DNA from: Pristionchus mayeri
Taxonomy: Eukaryota > Nematoda > Chromadorea > Rhabditida > Neodiplogasteridae
NCBI GenBank assembly: GCA_036245805.1
Contig: BTRK01000001.1
Span: 6,386,001 to 6,450,000 of the forward strand
DNA length: 64,000 nucleotides
Reading direction: 5' to 3'
The notes beneath the pieces were generated by a model that was not told where the DNA came from, did not search any database, and saw nothing but the letters and a program-made list of their open reading frames with translations. Position 1 is the first letter of the stretch. Each line of letters begins with the position of its first letter. Of the stretch, positions 42,680 to 54,400 are shown one piece after another. The position numbers and the translations under genes are program-made.

Positions 42680-45600
42680 GTAGTCGTACACCACACTCGC
42701 ATTTTGACTCGCATCTATCCATTGACTGCCTCTCGATTGACACCTCATCTATCTCCCCCTTTCCTTCTTTTCCTCTCCCTCTCTCTCTCCTCTCTGTTCC
42801 CCACACTCTCTCGCCCCCTCCGTCTCTTCCCCCGGACTTCCCACCCATAATCAATCAGCCGCCCTCTTCTGCCACACATCTCCCTCTTCGCTGTTCTCTA
42901 TTTAATTCTCGCTCTATTTGTAACAAGATACCTGATTTACATGTTATTCTCTCCATCGATAAGCCCGATCTACTCTTTATTACGGAAACTTGGCTTTCTT
43001 CCAAGATATTGGACACTGAGCTTATTCTTTCTTTCCCGTATCGCATCTTCCGTTATGATCGTCCTCGTCGTGGGGGTGGTGTCTGTCTTCTCATTCGTGA
43101 TCACCTCCCCTGTTCTAGAGTATCTATCCCTTCCTCAATCTCTAGTGATATTCTCGTGGTCGATGTGCATTCCCTGACAACCCTTGTTCCTACACGCTTC
43201 ATTCTCGTCTATAGGCCTCCCAACACAACCACTGCTCAAAACACCCAATTATTTGATGTTATATCTTCCCTGGTTACAGTGCAACATCAAGTGGTTGTGC
43301 TGGGCGACCTAAATCTACATATTGATTGGTCTTCCCCGGGCGTGCTTTCTTCTCAAGCTTTATGCTTAGTGGACCTCTCCATTGACCTTGATCTCACCCA
43401 GATGGTCCCTTCTCCTTCCCTAAATAACCATTTCCTTGATATCATCCTATCACCTTCCGGAGTAGTATCAAATTGCTGCTTATCAGCCCCTTTTAAAAAT
43501 TCTGACCACTCTACGATTGTCTTTGACTTCCATTTCCCCCTTGATCAGCCCGTAGTAGTGCAATCATTTGATTTTCGTAAAACTGACTTTTCTGGTCTCG
43601 AAAATGCACTACTTGGACTGAACTGGGAGGACTCACTTTCTAATTTCATCGATATCTCAGACCTGTATAATCGATTCGTATCGTGTATAACTGACCTGTT
43701 TCCAACCTTTGTCCCTCTCAAGAAGACTTCCCTTCATTCTGATCATTACCCTCCCCATATTAAGTCCCTTCTTGCACACAAGCGCGCACTCTTCAATAAG
43801 ATTCATCTGCGCCCTGTTCATTCCCAATTTCTCTTAGTTTCACATAAATTAGATAAGGAAATACGTAAGTACGTTCGTTGCTACGAGAATCGGTTACTTG
43901 CCAGTAATCATAGTCGATCATTCTACCGCTATGTATCCACTCGTTTCAAGCCTAAAGGTCTCTCCATCCCGGCCCTCGTGGCGATGGACGGATCTGTCAT
44001 CACGTGCAGTTCTCTAAAGGCTGAATCCCTTGCCGATTATTTCACTTCTGTATATACTCGTGATGACGGGTCCCTTCCATCTTGCCCTTCCCTCGTTTCG
44101 CAAACCATCCCTTTATCAGTCGTCCTTCCTCACGATGTCTCTTTTCTTCTGTGGAAAGTATCTTCATCCTGTTCGCTCCCATCTGACTCCATCCCATCTA
44201 TCATTTTTAAAAATTGCTTCCGATCTTTGTCTACTCCTCTTTCGCATATTTTCAATTATAGTATTATGCTAGGTGATATTCCATCCTTGTGGAAATCCTC
44301 TATTGTTATTCCAATCCCAAAAATTTCCTCGCCTTCCTCGGTCTCGGATTATCGCCCTATCAGTCTCACTCCCATTCCTTCCAAAATAATGGAAAGAATT
44401 TTCAAACCTAAGATTATCCGCTGGTGCAACTTTCATAAGATTATCCCTCCCGAACAACACGGCTTTCTTTCTAAACGCTCTACTGTTACCCAACTTTTGG
44501 AGTGTACTCAAAATTGGCGTGATTCCCTCGATCGTGATTACTGTACCGATGTTGCATATATTGATCTTGCCAAAGCTTTCGATAAGGTTTCCCATCCTAA
44601 GCTATTGTTCAAATTACATTTGCTAGGCATTCGTGGCTGTGTGTTGAATTGGATTACAGGATATCTTTCCAATAGGGTCTTCAGAGTTCGAATCGGCAGC
44701 TCTCTCTCTTCTGAGAGACAAGTGATCTCAGGTGTTCCACAGGGCACAGTTCTTGGGCCTCTCCTCTTTTTGCTATTTACTTTCGATCTCCCTTCAGTTT
44801 TCTCCCCCTTTCCAAAACTAAATTGTCGGCTTTTTGCTGATGTCATCAAGCACTTCACTACTTTCGATCCACTCTCTCCTTCTGATTCCCCCTCTCAACT
44901 TCAATCGGGTATTAATGGGTTCCTAGAATACTGCAAAAAATGGCAGTTAGAAGTTTCTGAAAATAAATGCAACGTATTACATATAGGCAAAAACAATCCC
45001 TGTACTAGCTATTCCTTAATCTCTTGCAATTTTGTAGTAACGCAGTCAATCCGTGATCTAGGTGTTTATATTGATCCTCTCTTAAATTTTGACTCTCACA
45101 TCCAGACTGTTTGTCATAAGGCGTCTTCATTAGTCTATTTACTTTCCCGTAGTATCAGCTGTACAATAGTTGTCGCATACATATCTGCTTTCAAATCTTT
45201 TATCCTTCCCATACTAGAATACGCCTCTCCCGTCTGGTCTCCCTTCTCATCTGGTCGTATTCGCAAATTAGAGAAAGTTCAACATCTATTTAGTAGGCTA
45301 TTATATTATCGTTGCTCTCGAACAGACGTCTCTTTCCCCTCTTATTCTGATCAATTAGCCCTATATTCTCTACGCTCTCTTTATGTTCGCCGTATTGTCA
45401 TTGACATAGTGCTAGCTCTTCAAATTTTCGCTAACGCTGTTGAGTTGTCAGTATGTAATTTCTATACATATAGGACTATTACCAGACGTCATAGTGCCTT
45501 TGTTCTTCACATTCCCGCTTCCCGAAGGGAAAATTTGAAAGCATCGTTTGCTCATAGAACAGTTAGATTTCTAAATAAGCTCCATTTAATTTGCAATCCT

Positions 45601-45687
45601 CTATTGTCGATCGAGACTATTAAGCACTATTTGCTAATTCACCCTAATCTTCTGCGTACTCTTGGAATTGAAATTAGTAATCTTTAG
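42634..45687 (+). CDS. LINE ORF2: AP endonuclease + reverse transcriptase
   Basis: A single open frame of about 1,018 codons with no in-frame ATG near the expected start. It overlaps the end of ORF1, so initiation probably depends on ORF1 (reinitiation or non-AUG). Endonuclease motifs: FNSRSICNK, FITETWLS, VYRPPN, VLGDLNLHIDW, NSDHSTIVF (42900-43550). RT motifs: SDYRPISLTPIPSKIMERI, EQHGFLSKRSTVTQLLE, YIDLAKAFDKVSHPKL, GVPQGTVLGPLLFLLFTFDL, then the catalytic box at 44833-44844, which reads Phe-Ala-Asp-Val where Phe/Tyr-Ala-Asp-Asp is required, and KWQLEVSENKCNVLHIG. The length is near full for CR1/Jockey ORF2. The rest of the frame is intact, but the lost second Asp should abolish polymerase activity, so this copy is probably immobile. 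Confidence 0.9.
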   Translation, partial: HPYLQAYSPPSSKKLSSRTPHSHFDSHLSIDCLSIDTSSISPFPSFPLPLSLLSVPHTLSPPPSLPPDFPPIINQPPSSATHLPLRCSLFNSRSICNKIPDLHVILSIDKPDLLFITETWLSSKILDTELILSFPYRIFRYDRPRRGGGVCLLIRDHLPCSRVSIPSSISSDILVVDVHSLTTLVPTRFILVYRPPNTTTAQNTQLFDVISSLVTVQHQVVVLGDLNLHIDWSSPGVLSSQALCLVDLSIDLDLTQMVPSPSLNNHFLDIILSPSGVVSNCCLSAPFKNSDHSTIVFDFHFPLDQPVVVQSFDFRKTDFSGLENALLGLNWEDSLSNFIDISDLYNRFVSCITDLFPTFVPLKKTSLHSDHYPPHIKSLLAHKRALFNKIHLRPVHSQFLLVSHKLDKEIRKYVRCYENRLLASNHSRSFYRYVSTRFKPKGLSIPALVAMDGSVITCSSLKAESLADYFTSVYTRDDGSLPSCPSLVSQTIPLSVVLPHDVSFLLWKVSSSCSLPSDSIPSIIFKNCFRSLSTPLSHIFNYSIMLGDIPSLWKSSIVIPIPKISSPSSVSDYRPISLTPIPSKIMERIFKPKIIRWCNFHKIIPPEQHGFLSKRSTVTQLLECTQNWRDSLDRDYCTDVAYIDLAKAFDKVSHPKLLFKLHLLGIRGCVLNWITGYLSNRVFRVRIGSSLSSERQVISGVPQGTVLGPLLFLLFTFDLPSVFSPFPKLNCRLFADVIKHFTTFDPLSPSDSPSQLQSGINGFLEYCKKWQLEVSENKCNVLHIGKNNPCTSYSLISCNFVVTQSIRDLGVYIDPLLNFDSHIQTVCHKASSLVYLLSRSISCTIVVAYISAFKSFILPILEYASPVWSPFSSGRIRKLEKVQHLFSRLLYYRCSRTDVSFPSYSDQLALYSLRSLYVRRIVIDIVLALQIFANAVELSVCNFYTYRTITRRHSAFVLHIPASRRENLKASFAHRTVRFLNKLHLICNPLLSIETIKHYLLIHPNLLRTLGIEISNL

Positions 45688-48119
45688 CATCTATCCTTAC
45701 CGCCACCCCCCCCCCCCTCCTCCCACCTTTCCTCTCCTTTTTCTCTTCTCAACCCTTCCCCAACCATTCTCACCCCTTCGATCTCCTCCGATCTCCTGTC
45801 ACACAAGTCTCCAATACGATATACATTGGACAAGCGGCCACTCCTACCGCTCACGAGGCTCCCTCCCCTCGCCACTCTCTCTTTCTTGTGCGACACGATT
45901 CGGAAGTTATACTCCCCCCCCCTCTCCCTCCCTCTTCCCTAACCCTAATTATATTCTCGAACATTCTATACTTGATGAAGCGCCCTTGTGGTGTACGATA
46001 AATAAATAAATAAATAAAAAATGATAATGGAATTTCCCCGCGATCGGTATGCACGAAGCCGTCTGCTGCAGATGCTGCAATCGAGGGAGGCTCCCGTGCT
46101 GCAGCTAATCTTCACAAAGAGAAGGCAGAGCCCAAACAACCTAGGAACGAAGGAGCGGCTGCAGCTGCAGGCCTACCGGCTGCAATTACTGGCCAGACGG
46201 CGTGCAGCGTGCCCGAGGTGACTTTATTTTATTTTTTATTTTATTTATTCTTGGAATTTTTTTCGAAATTATCGACAACTTTTTCTGTGTAAAAAATAAT
46301 TCTACAGTCGAATAGTATAGACTCCTACATATGATGAAATGTAATTTATTTTTTGTAGCGGGTATCCAACTGTGTCGATTTCTATTTTCGAATCTGCAAT
46401 AATTTTATGAAGGGAAAGGATCCGAAGATAACTAGAGACAGCATTATCTACCAGGAAATCGTGAGAATTTCTTCAAAAACTTGTTTATCATCATTTTAAT
46501 TGACAAGGTTTTTTTAAAATGTCTATACAAAATTAATCAAAAAGTGGAATTATCTATTTATTGGCTTGAGTATGATATGTTATTTATAGAGATTCGCCTC
46601 GATCGATTGAAGGAAGACGAAGCGAAGATTCTTTTCGAAGAGTTGGTTCGGAAAATCAAGGAGTAACCTGTTCGTTTATTCAATTCATATTATGGAATTT
46701 GAGAAAATCATTTAATTTTTTTTATTTGCCTGGGCATTTAATGACACCGTGCTACATTTAAAATGTACCGTAGACTATGTTCAAAATAAAGATAATTAGG
46801 GAAATCTAAGTATATGTTCAATTCAGATTCTCTTCTGCTCCTTCTGTGATCGATGCATGTTCACTGCCGATCAGACATTCATGCACATCGGCAGTCACGA
46901 CCACACCACCAAGGTTCTTTTTATCTCTATTTTACACGTTCTTCTATAGAGAAATGGAGCAATCATACTATTTTTCCATTTTTGAAATGCTCAGTCCATG
47001 TATATTTTGTTACAAACACATATTGGAAGTCATTTTGATAAAAGCAAATGATTTTGGTTTCCAATAAATTCGATCTACGAAACATCAGGATGTATTATAT
47101 TTTGCCAATATTTGTGTATTTCAGCTTGTGGCGATTTCTGAGAACTATCTCCTTGTCAACACTCTTCTCACCAAAATGGTTGGCACAATTCGGGTGCAAC
47201 AGTAAGTTTTTTTCCTGACAAATACGAGATTATAATTATTTTTATCTTTAGTTATTATCACAATGTGCATTTGGAAAGTCCGTTTATTTTCAGAATGTTT
47301 CAGCAAGCGACGGAACGTGTGAATACTCTCCATGCGAAGTGAGCATTTTATTACCGCAAACCTTATCATAATTGTATCCTTGATTCTTCGAAAAGGGCCC
47401 CCGCCAAAAACATTTTACATTTTTTTGAAATTTTGAATTTTGTATATTCAGGTGGTCGTCGACGAGTCTGGACAATCCGGCACTGCGTCCTAAGAGAACG
47501 TTCTTTCAAGATTTGAATGAAGGGTGGAGTTTCATCAATGAACCTCATCCGATAAAAGCACAAAAAAACATTCTACTCGCTGGCAAAGAATGAAAAAGCT
47601 TCTAAAACTGTGATGAAGCTACTTGCAGAGGACATCGGAAAGGCCAAGGTCTGTTTTCCACTTTTCTTTTTAAAATAAGGTCTACGTTGAAGAAAGATTG
47701 TATAATGTATATGCATTTTTAGTATTAAATCCTCCGTGGGGTTCACATATTTTTATTGTAGACTCGTTGCTTCGATTGCAAGCTCATCTTCGGCAATGCT
47801 GACGAGTACTATGAACATCTCTGCACCTTCTATCACCTGCGCGAGGTATATTCCTCGATAGTTTGCCATTCCTTCGTGCATTTATCGAGATATCCTTAAT
47901 TTATGTTATTGGTTAAAATTATTTGGGACGAGTAGTACTTGTTCAAATAGTAATAGAGCTTATGCCAATGTTATCTTGCAAGTCCAATCGCCGTTTGGTT
48001 CTTATCGAAGTTCGTCCATACATTCTCATAGACTATCGACTAATCGGTTGACGGTGTACTGTGGAAAATGAAGAGACGGGACCCTAAATTACGATCTTAG
48101 TTATATTGATTAAATACAT

Positions 48120-48468
48120 TAGGGCGGCAAGAACGGATCACGGGTTGACCTTTTGACCCTCTAAAACGGGTCAGATACGGGTCGGTCAGACCTTTCGGAT
48201 ACGGGTCAGACACGGGTCAAGGGTGAGAGCGAGAAAGGAAGAGGAAGACCGAGAGAGTGCGGTAAATGGAGAGAGCGCCGAGAGACGAGTCTCTCGGCGC
48301 TCTCTCCCTTTATCACACTCTCTCGCTCTTCCTCTTCCTTTCGAGAGGGAGTGAGAGCTGCTTCTAACCTGAAATTACGGGTCAGAAACGGGTCACGGTC
48401 ATACAATCGGGTGACACGGCGGAATGGTGAATAGCGCGGGTCACCCGTGACCCGTTCTTGCCACCCTA
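48120..48468. mobile_element. hAT-like MITE, TSD AAATACAT
   Basis: A 349-bp element with ends TAGGGCGGCAAGAACGG and complement (TAGGGTGGCAAGAACGG), flanked by the exact 8-bp AAATACAT (48112-48119, 48469-48476). The interior repeats ACGGGTCAG-like units and has a strong hairpin near 48270-48310 (GAGAGAGCGCCGAGAGACGA). It lies in the last intron of copy 5. Confidence 0.88.
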
Positions 48469-48623
48469 AAATACATTAGTCCACAGGAGCAGACGGTCGA
48501 TCTCCTCACCTTCATCGTCAATGTAGTGAAGAGAGACTCAGCAAGCCCCTTCTCTCTCCTTAAAAACTTGCCCTTAATCAAGGAACAGCATATTGTAACT
48601 AACTAGGTACATAGTACTGTTAA

Positions 48624-48861
48624 AGTTACCCAACAAGGACGAAATTTACCCCCTATTTTTGCCCTACATTGAATAATTAGTAGTGAAATGAATATGCAAA
48701 AAGAGAAACATCAATCGTGGCCACAGGAGAAGGTCGGAAAGGATCATAACGAAGTTTCCTAATCCAGAACTCGCTCACTTTTGCATACTCTCTATTATAC
48801 GCGCGACGTGCTCACAATGCGTCACATGTTGCTATCACTGTTTCGTCCTTGTTGGGTAACT
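48624..48861. mobile_element. MITE with TTAA duplication
   Basis: Ends AGTTACCCAACAAGGACGAAA-like and complement, flanked by TTAA at 48620-48623 and 48862-48865; 238 bp. The TTAA target is typical of piggyBac/Kolobok-type transposition. It lies just downstream of the copy 5 stop codon. Confidence 0.8.
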
Positions 48862-48904
48862 TTAAAATGATAATATATATTACTGTTGTGCTACAGTATC
48901 GATC

Positions 48905-50262
48905 ATAAGTATTCGCCCAAAATTTCGGGGCCCTATAATTTTTAAAACGACTTCTCAATCAGGCTGAAATTGTAACCGTAGATAGGGAATTCGTCGAGGA
49001 ATCTTATGAACTTATAGGCAACTCATCAAATTTTTTCGCACTTGCATAGTGATGACGCAATCACAATACACTTTTTCGAAGTGGATTATTTCCTCGGAGA
49101 AATTTTTCGCGCTTACCGGACTTTCTGAGAGTTGAGAGGTGTGATATGACTACACAGAAAACAATTTTCAAGTTACTGCGACTTCGCGCCAAGTTGCTGC
49201 AGCCGCTCCAAATTCGATGCTGCAAACTCATAACTTTGGTTCTAGGCAAGCTAGAAACTAGTGCAAAGTAGAAAAATGATCCTTATTATGACCTTAGATG
49301 ATCCTGAATGTTTGGTATCGATAGCTCTTCATTTGCCCTCAAGGCACGGAAAAGTCACTTTTTGGGATACCTCAACATTGGCGGCTTACTGTATCAAGGT
49401 CGAATTTGCATAAAATCTGGTTCCTGGACAGGAAATTTCAAAAACCATCAGATAATCCATTCCCAACTTCTGGTTGGGTTAGCTTCACTTTCCGGACCGT
49501 GGCGATCGATTTACGGACGCGCGCTCCTCTCAGAATGAGAGCGTCTCTCTTCACACCGTTCCCTCTCCACTCTCCCATCGTGTAGGGAAATGAGGTGCGC
49601 TCAAGAGGAGCGCGCGTCCGTAAATCGACGGTCCGGAAAGTGAAGCCAACCCAACCAGAAGTTGGGAATGGATTATATGATGATGGTTTTAGAACTTTCC
49701 TGTGCAGGAACCAGGTTTTATGCAAATTCGACCTTGATACAGTAAGCCGCCAAAGTTGGGCTATCCCAAAAAGTGACTTTTCCGTGCCTTGAGGGCAAAT
49801 GAGGAGCTATCGATACCAAACTTTCAGGATAATCTAGGGTCATAATAAGGATCATTTTTCAACTTTGCACTAGTTTCTAGCTTGCCTAGAACCAAAGTTA
49901 TGAGTTTGCAGCATCGAATTTGGAGCGGCTGCAGCAACTTGCGCGAAGTCGCAGTAACTTTTATCGGGATATCCTTAATTTGAAGTCGCGAAGTCGAAAA
50001 TTGTTTTCTGGGTAGTCATATCACACCTCTCAACTCTCAGAAAGTCCGGTAAACACGAAAAATTTCTCCGAGGAAATAATCCACTTCGAAAAATTGTATT
50101 GTGATTGCGTCATCACTATGCAATATCGAAAAAAATCGATGAGTAGCCTATAAGTTCGTAAGATTCCTCGATGAATTCCCTATCTACGGTTAAAATTTCA
50201 ACCTGATTGAACAGTCAGTTTAAAAATTATAGGGCTCCGAAATTTTGGGCGAATACTTATAT
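48905..50262. mobile_element. Foldback element (~650-bp arms)
   Basis: Arms around an axis near 49584, with ends ATAAGTATTCGCCCAAAATT and complement. The centre holds a GC-rich hairpin (ACGGACGCGCGCTCCTCT). The right arm has a short extra piece near 49960-49995 (TATCGGGATATCCTTAATTTG) next to a duplicated GAAGTCGCGAAGTCG. Non-coding; open frames are mirror images. Confidence 0.8.
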
Positions 50263-50289
50263 ATATTTATCTACGCTCGGCGGCGCAAC

Positions 50290-51034
50290 GAAAGACGAAT
50301 AATTACTTATGTGTTATGATACAAGAGAGTTGACTCTCCTCACACTGAGGTCGAATACGATAGGAAGGGGGGAATGGGGGGGAAGGAGGTGCAATCGTAA
50401 AATGCGAAGATCCAATCGGCTGGTCTCATCTGTCTTCGTCTGTTCTGATGGGGAGTTTTATCGAGGAGGAGGCACTCGAGGTAGACCAGGTAGACTCTGC
50501 TCCGAGATCCAGCGTCAGGGGATCTCTAAAGGGGGGAGGGGGTGAGAATGAAGGAATGTGGTAAGGTAGTGGAAGGAGGGAATACTATTGGAAAATATAT
50601 TTCCGAAAATCAAATTCTAGAGTTATCAATCTCTTCTTGAAGACAGGGATGCTGGGGGATGACAATACATGGGTGGGGAGAGCGTTTAAAATCCTAGCAA
50701 CTCTACGAGAAAAACAATGATATCGAGGTGTGGATCTGGTTTTCTCAATATAGATTCCAAAGTTGTTGGTCCTTTCTCTTAGGGGAGCAAACAGGAAAAA
50801 TTTACTTCTATCGAGTATGGTGTCTCCATACATGATCCTACGGGCCAGGACTAGATCATAAGTGACTCTCCTCTCAAAAAGCGCTTGAAGACCGAGGAAG
50901 GACAGACGTTGAGAGTAGGAGGGAAGACCAAGAGGATATGATGGAGATGGAAAGCATCTATAGTATAGAATACGAGTGAATTTCTCTTGTATTTTCTTAT
51001 GATCGATACTGTATATGATGTAAGCCGTGCAATA
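50290..51034 (-). pseudogene. LINE ORF2 3'-end fragment
   Basis: The minus strand from about 51030 to 50585 reads KIQEKFTRILYYRCFPSP, LPSYSQRLSFLGLQALFERR and PLRERTNNFGIYIEKTRSTP, aligning with the last ~140 residues of the LINE ORF2 ending at 45687 (KLEKVQHLFSRLLYYRC...). The rest, to about 50290, is G/A-rich on the plus strand, matching a pyrimidine-rich LINE 3' UTR. A 5'-truncated insertion, opposite in orientation to the full LINE. Confidence 0.75.
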
Positions 51035-51340
51035 TTTCATTGATTTAAATTTATTCAGATATATGTGAGATTTGTTGTCCCTTGTAATTCATTACAATTT
51101 TTTCTTGTATTTATTTATTTGTCTTGGGCACTTTTTCTTGATGTTCTTTCCGTGTCCATTGATTGATCAGATTGATTAGGTTGAACTATACTTTCACTTT
51201 GAACTACTAATGTGTTACTCCACAATCGAGTCTTTTTTTATCTCAGGATGAGCAAACATTGTGTAAGATTTCACCGATTACAGATTATTTTACTGGATGA
51301 TATAAATATTTAGTCAATTGAGAGAGGTTTTCTGCTTTCG

Positions 51341-51365
51341 AAAGCGTTGTTGATACGCTTTGATA
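51341..51365 (+). promoter_or_regulatory. Conserved palindromic upstream element, copy 6
   Basis: AAAGCG-N9-CGCTTTGATA, 49 bp before the ATG at 51415. Half-sites are intact. Confidence 0.7.
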
Positions 51366-51414
51366 TTTGATGGATCAATCTTTTTTAGCGCTCAAGGTAA
51401 AAATTTCTTATAGA

Positions 51415-54400
51415 ATGGAGTCCGAGGACTTTTCAAGCACTTTGCTCTACTTCAAACATATCAGTGAGATCAAGTGAGTTCCAGCATAGAAATGAGCTTT
51501 ATATTTTGCCGTAAATTGTATAAAAAACGTTTTAATTTTTCCTTATTCATCGTTTAAAAATTTTGCAGAGGTCCCTTCAATGAGCGCCGGATCCAAGAAT
51601 GGTACAGGCTGGGATTGTTCGAGAACGCCTGCTTATTCTATGTGAGCTATAAAATGTCAATTATACTTTTCTTTCAACTAATTTGTGTACTTGCTAGTTT
51701 CTAATGGTAATTTATTTTTGCATACCAAGTGCTAGACGAGTATTTCCTTGTTAAATGTGACAGGACTAGCCATAGTATAGTATGAAGAACGAGACGGGAT
51801 ACGCATGAGGGACACGTGGGGCGGCAATCGCAGATAATTTGGAAATGTTTCAGTTCGTGAAGCCCGGAACCGCATCCGATGACTCCACCTCTTCGTTCGC
51901 TCTCGGTATGTTTTATTTTTATTGATTCTAAATTGATAACTTTTCCGCCCCGTTTTCAGAAGAACTGCGCACTCGCAACGGCATCGGCGCCCCGTTCCAT
52001 CTCCCTTCCGATGCTGCCCCTGCTGAGAAGACTCGAGCTCATGCAGAGCAGAAACTGCGCACGCTCGAAGAGGTTTCCCGAATTTCACATTTTTTAAAAG
52101 TTGCCTGTCAAAGAGGAAGTATTTCTACTGTTCACTACCCCAGCTCGGCGCATTCCCGAATCTCACTCCCTATTTTACTGGTCAGATAGAGCAGGACAGT
52201 ATTCGAAAATACACTATTCTCCGTAAATTTCCTCGTAAATATCACTGGCGGATAAACACTTCAATTGAATTGGAGTGAGGAGAATGGCGTACCGAAATAT
52301 TGGTGCCAATAGTAAGGAATTAACTTCAGGAGATTCGCACTCTTCGTGTGGAGTGCGCGGACGTGCTAAAGGTGAAAGAGCGCATTGGAGAGGGGATTGC
52401 TGCATCTGCAGCGAAGGCAAAGCACGAGCGGGAAATCATTCAGAATGCGGTACTCTTCCATGTTTAAGAGTCTAACTATAAATTTGGATTGTATTACTAG
52501 TTTTTCTCTATTTTTAACTTAACGGTCACGATTTAATTATTTGTCTTTTCCAGCGCTCACGAGTGCTTGCGTTGAAGGTGGTAAAGGTAAATTTCTAATT
52601 GCTTAGTTTCGGCAAATTTTTCTAAGACTAATGTCACTCAGCAACTAAACGGTTAGCTATTTCCAAAATTGCTTGTGCTTCAGTGGGCAAAGGAAGCAGC
52701 GGAATTCTTCGTGCACGCATTCCGATGCTTCAACGGGAAAGCAGAGTTGTTCATCGAGGAGGATTACTTCAACTATCATGGTACGATTACACCCTCACTT
52801 GGTCGGATTATAAATATTGCGACATGCCGCCCTGGATATATCAATTGCGTCATAACGCAATAGTTCCCACCTTTCTTCGATTTCACGTTTAGTAAGACTT
52901 AATGTTTTAATCAATATATCATAGATCACGATTTTGTATGTATAAAATTTTATTTGTTTTTCCAGAGGATCTACTCAGTAAACTGAAGAAAGAAGGTACC
53001 ATTCTGACCCAGGAACTGCTCAGACGATTCAAGGAGGAAGGGGTCAGTTTGTGATGTGAATGTGTCGAAAAAAAAATTTTCAAATGAAATTCAATTTCTC
53101 CACATCGGTTGAACCATGCCGAATTTTATGAGATGCAATAGTAATCATGCAACCATTGGCTTTCAATTGAATAAGGGGTATTCAATGGCTTTTATGGTTC
53201 TTGGTATGACAAGGTATTGTTTCCGGTCTTCATTAAACCAGGATATAGGAGTAGCTCCTCAGCCTTTATCTTTTCATTTCAGTTCTTCTTCTGTTCCTTC
53301 TGTGACCGATTCCTATTCTCTTTCCGTCTGACATGCATGCACATCGGCAATGTCGAACACGCCAACAAAGTACGTACACTTTATAATGTATATTTAAATA
53401 TATTCAATCATGTTTGCTGCAGTCGTGGATTTTTTGGCCCTCCATTTCTTGGGTTTTTTTTCGAAAAAATAAAACAAAAAGCTGAGAGTCATCAATATTA
53501 CTATTACTATTTATATTTCCTTATTTGGTACAATTTTTGTCTCAGGTGGGCCGAGCTTCTCCTAGCTACCAGCGAATGAACTACATTATTGTTGAGATGG
53601 TGGAAAGGGAGCATATCCGGAAGTGAGTCTATGTGCTCTATTCACTAAGGCGCAACGAAATACGAGTTTTAACTTATTATCACATGATACATTTTGATTA
53701 GAAAACTAATTCAAAACTGTGCATGATCTTTTCATACGCTCTGCAATATAATGAACTGAACTAAAATTTTTCATCATTTCAGATGTTACGATGCGGAATC
53801 GGAACTGTTGAGCGGCCATGCAGAGAGGTCTCATTTTGGGGTTATTTAGCATTATGTGCCTTATGAATTTGTACAAATAATGTTACTATATCACTTAATG
53901 TTGAAAAAACAAATTACTTATGATGTTCAGATGGATGGAGATGAGTCTGGACGACCCGGAACTTCGTCCGACCAAGGAGTACATCGACGATGAAAATCAG
54001 CCCTTCCTTCTGAACTGGCAGAACCATGGCAATATACCCTGCACAAAGGCCGAATTCGCTCAGCATCTTGCGACCAAGTTCACTGAGAATCCCGGCGTTG
54101 TGGACATTATGATTGGCAAACTGATCAAACACATCGGACAGGCTAAGGTAAACAATCCAGTATAGTTATGCGACTTAACTGTTGTCTCTGGCCACAGTGA
54201 GGTATCGTCCGACCAATTCCAATCGTCCGACCAATTGCCTATTTTACTTATTTTTAAATGTTTCGTTTTAAATAAAGTTAAAATTCATGCCAGACGCGTT
54301 GCTTCACGTGCAAACTCATCTTCGACAACGGAGTCGAGTACTTCAAACACCTCATCTCCTTCTACCATATCCGAGAGGCGAGTTACAGTAATATTCTCCC

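Larger units (their letters stand above)
41912..46020 (+). mobile_element. 4.1-kb CR1/Jockey-like LINE inserted in exon of copy 5
   Basis: Starts with a C/T-rich leader after ATGAT (41907-41911) and ends in a TAAA repeat at about 45999-46020, followed by a second ATGAT (46021-46025), giving a probable 5-bp target duplication. It contains a broken ORF1 (42056-42679) and a long ORF2 (open about 42634-45687), then a pyrimidine-rich 3' UTR. It splits the exon that begins at 41894, whose remainder resumes at 46026 in the paralogue frame. Confidence 0.9.
31177..48606 (+). pseudogene. GYF/double U1-type zinc-finger family, copy 5 (dead, split by transposons)
   Basis: Exons 31177-31238, 31266-31338, 31399-31447, 31563-31675 give the clearest GYF-like segment (GPFTECKVQEWYRKGWFE ... 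LAELRCRNGIGAPF). After the 31682-41622 insertion come 41696-41776, then a coding exon 41894-41911 plus 46026-46217 split by a LINE, 46359-46460, 46590-46669, 46827-46913 (finger 1 CSFCDRCMFT...), 47125-47201, 47294-47338, 47452-47648, 47762-47845 (finger 2 CFDCKLIFGN...) and 48487-48606. Lesions: acceptor GG at 31561-31562; LINE in the exon; loss of one base at the 46460 donor; TAA at 46664-46666; an extra A in the A7 run 47562-47568. TTCAG precedes the ATG by one base. A pseudogene without doubt; all exons are still recognisable, so its death is fairly recent. Confidence 0.85.
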
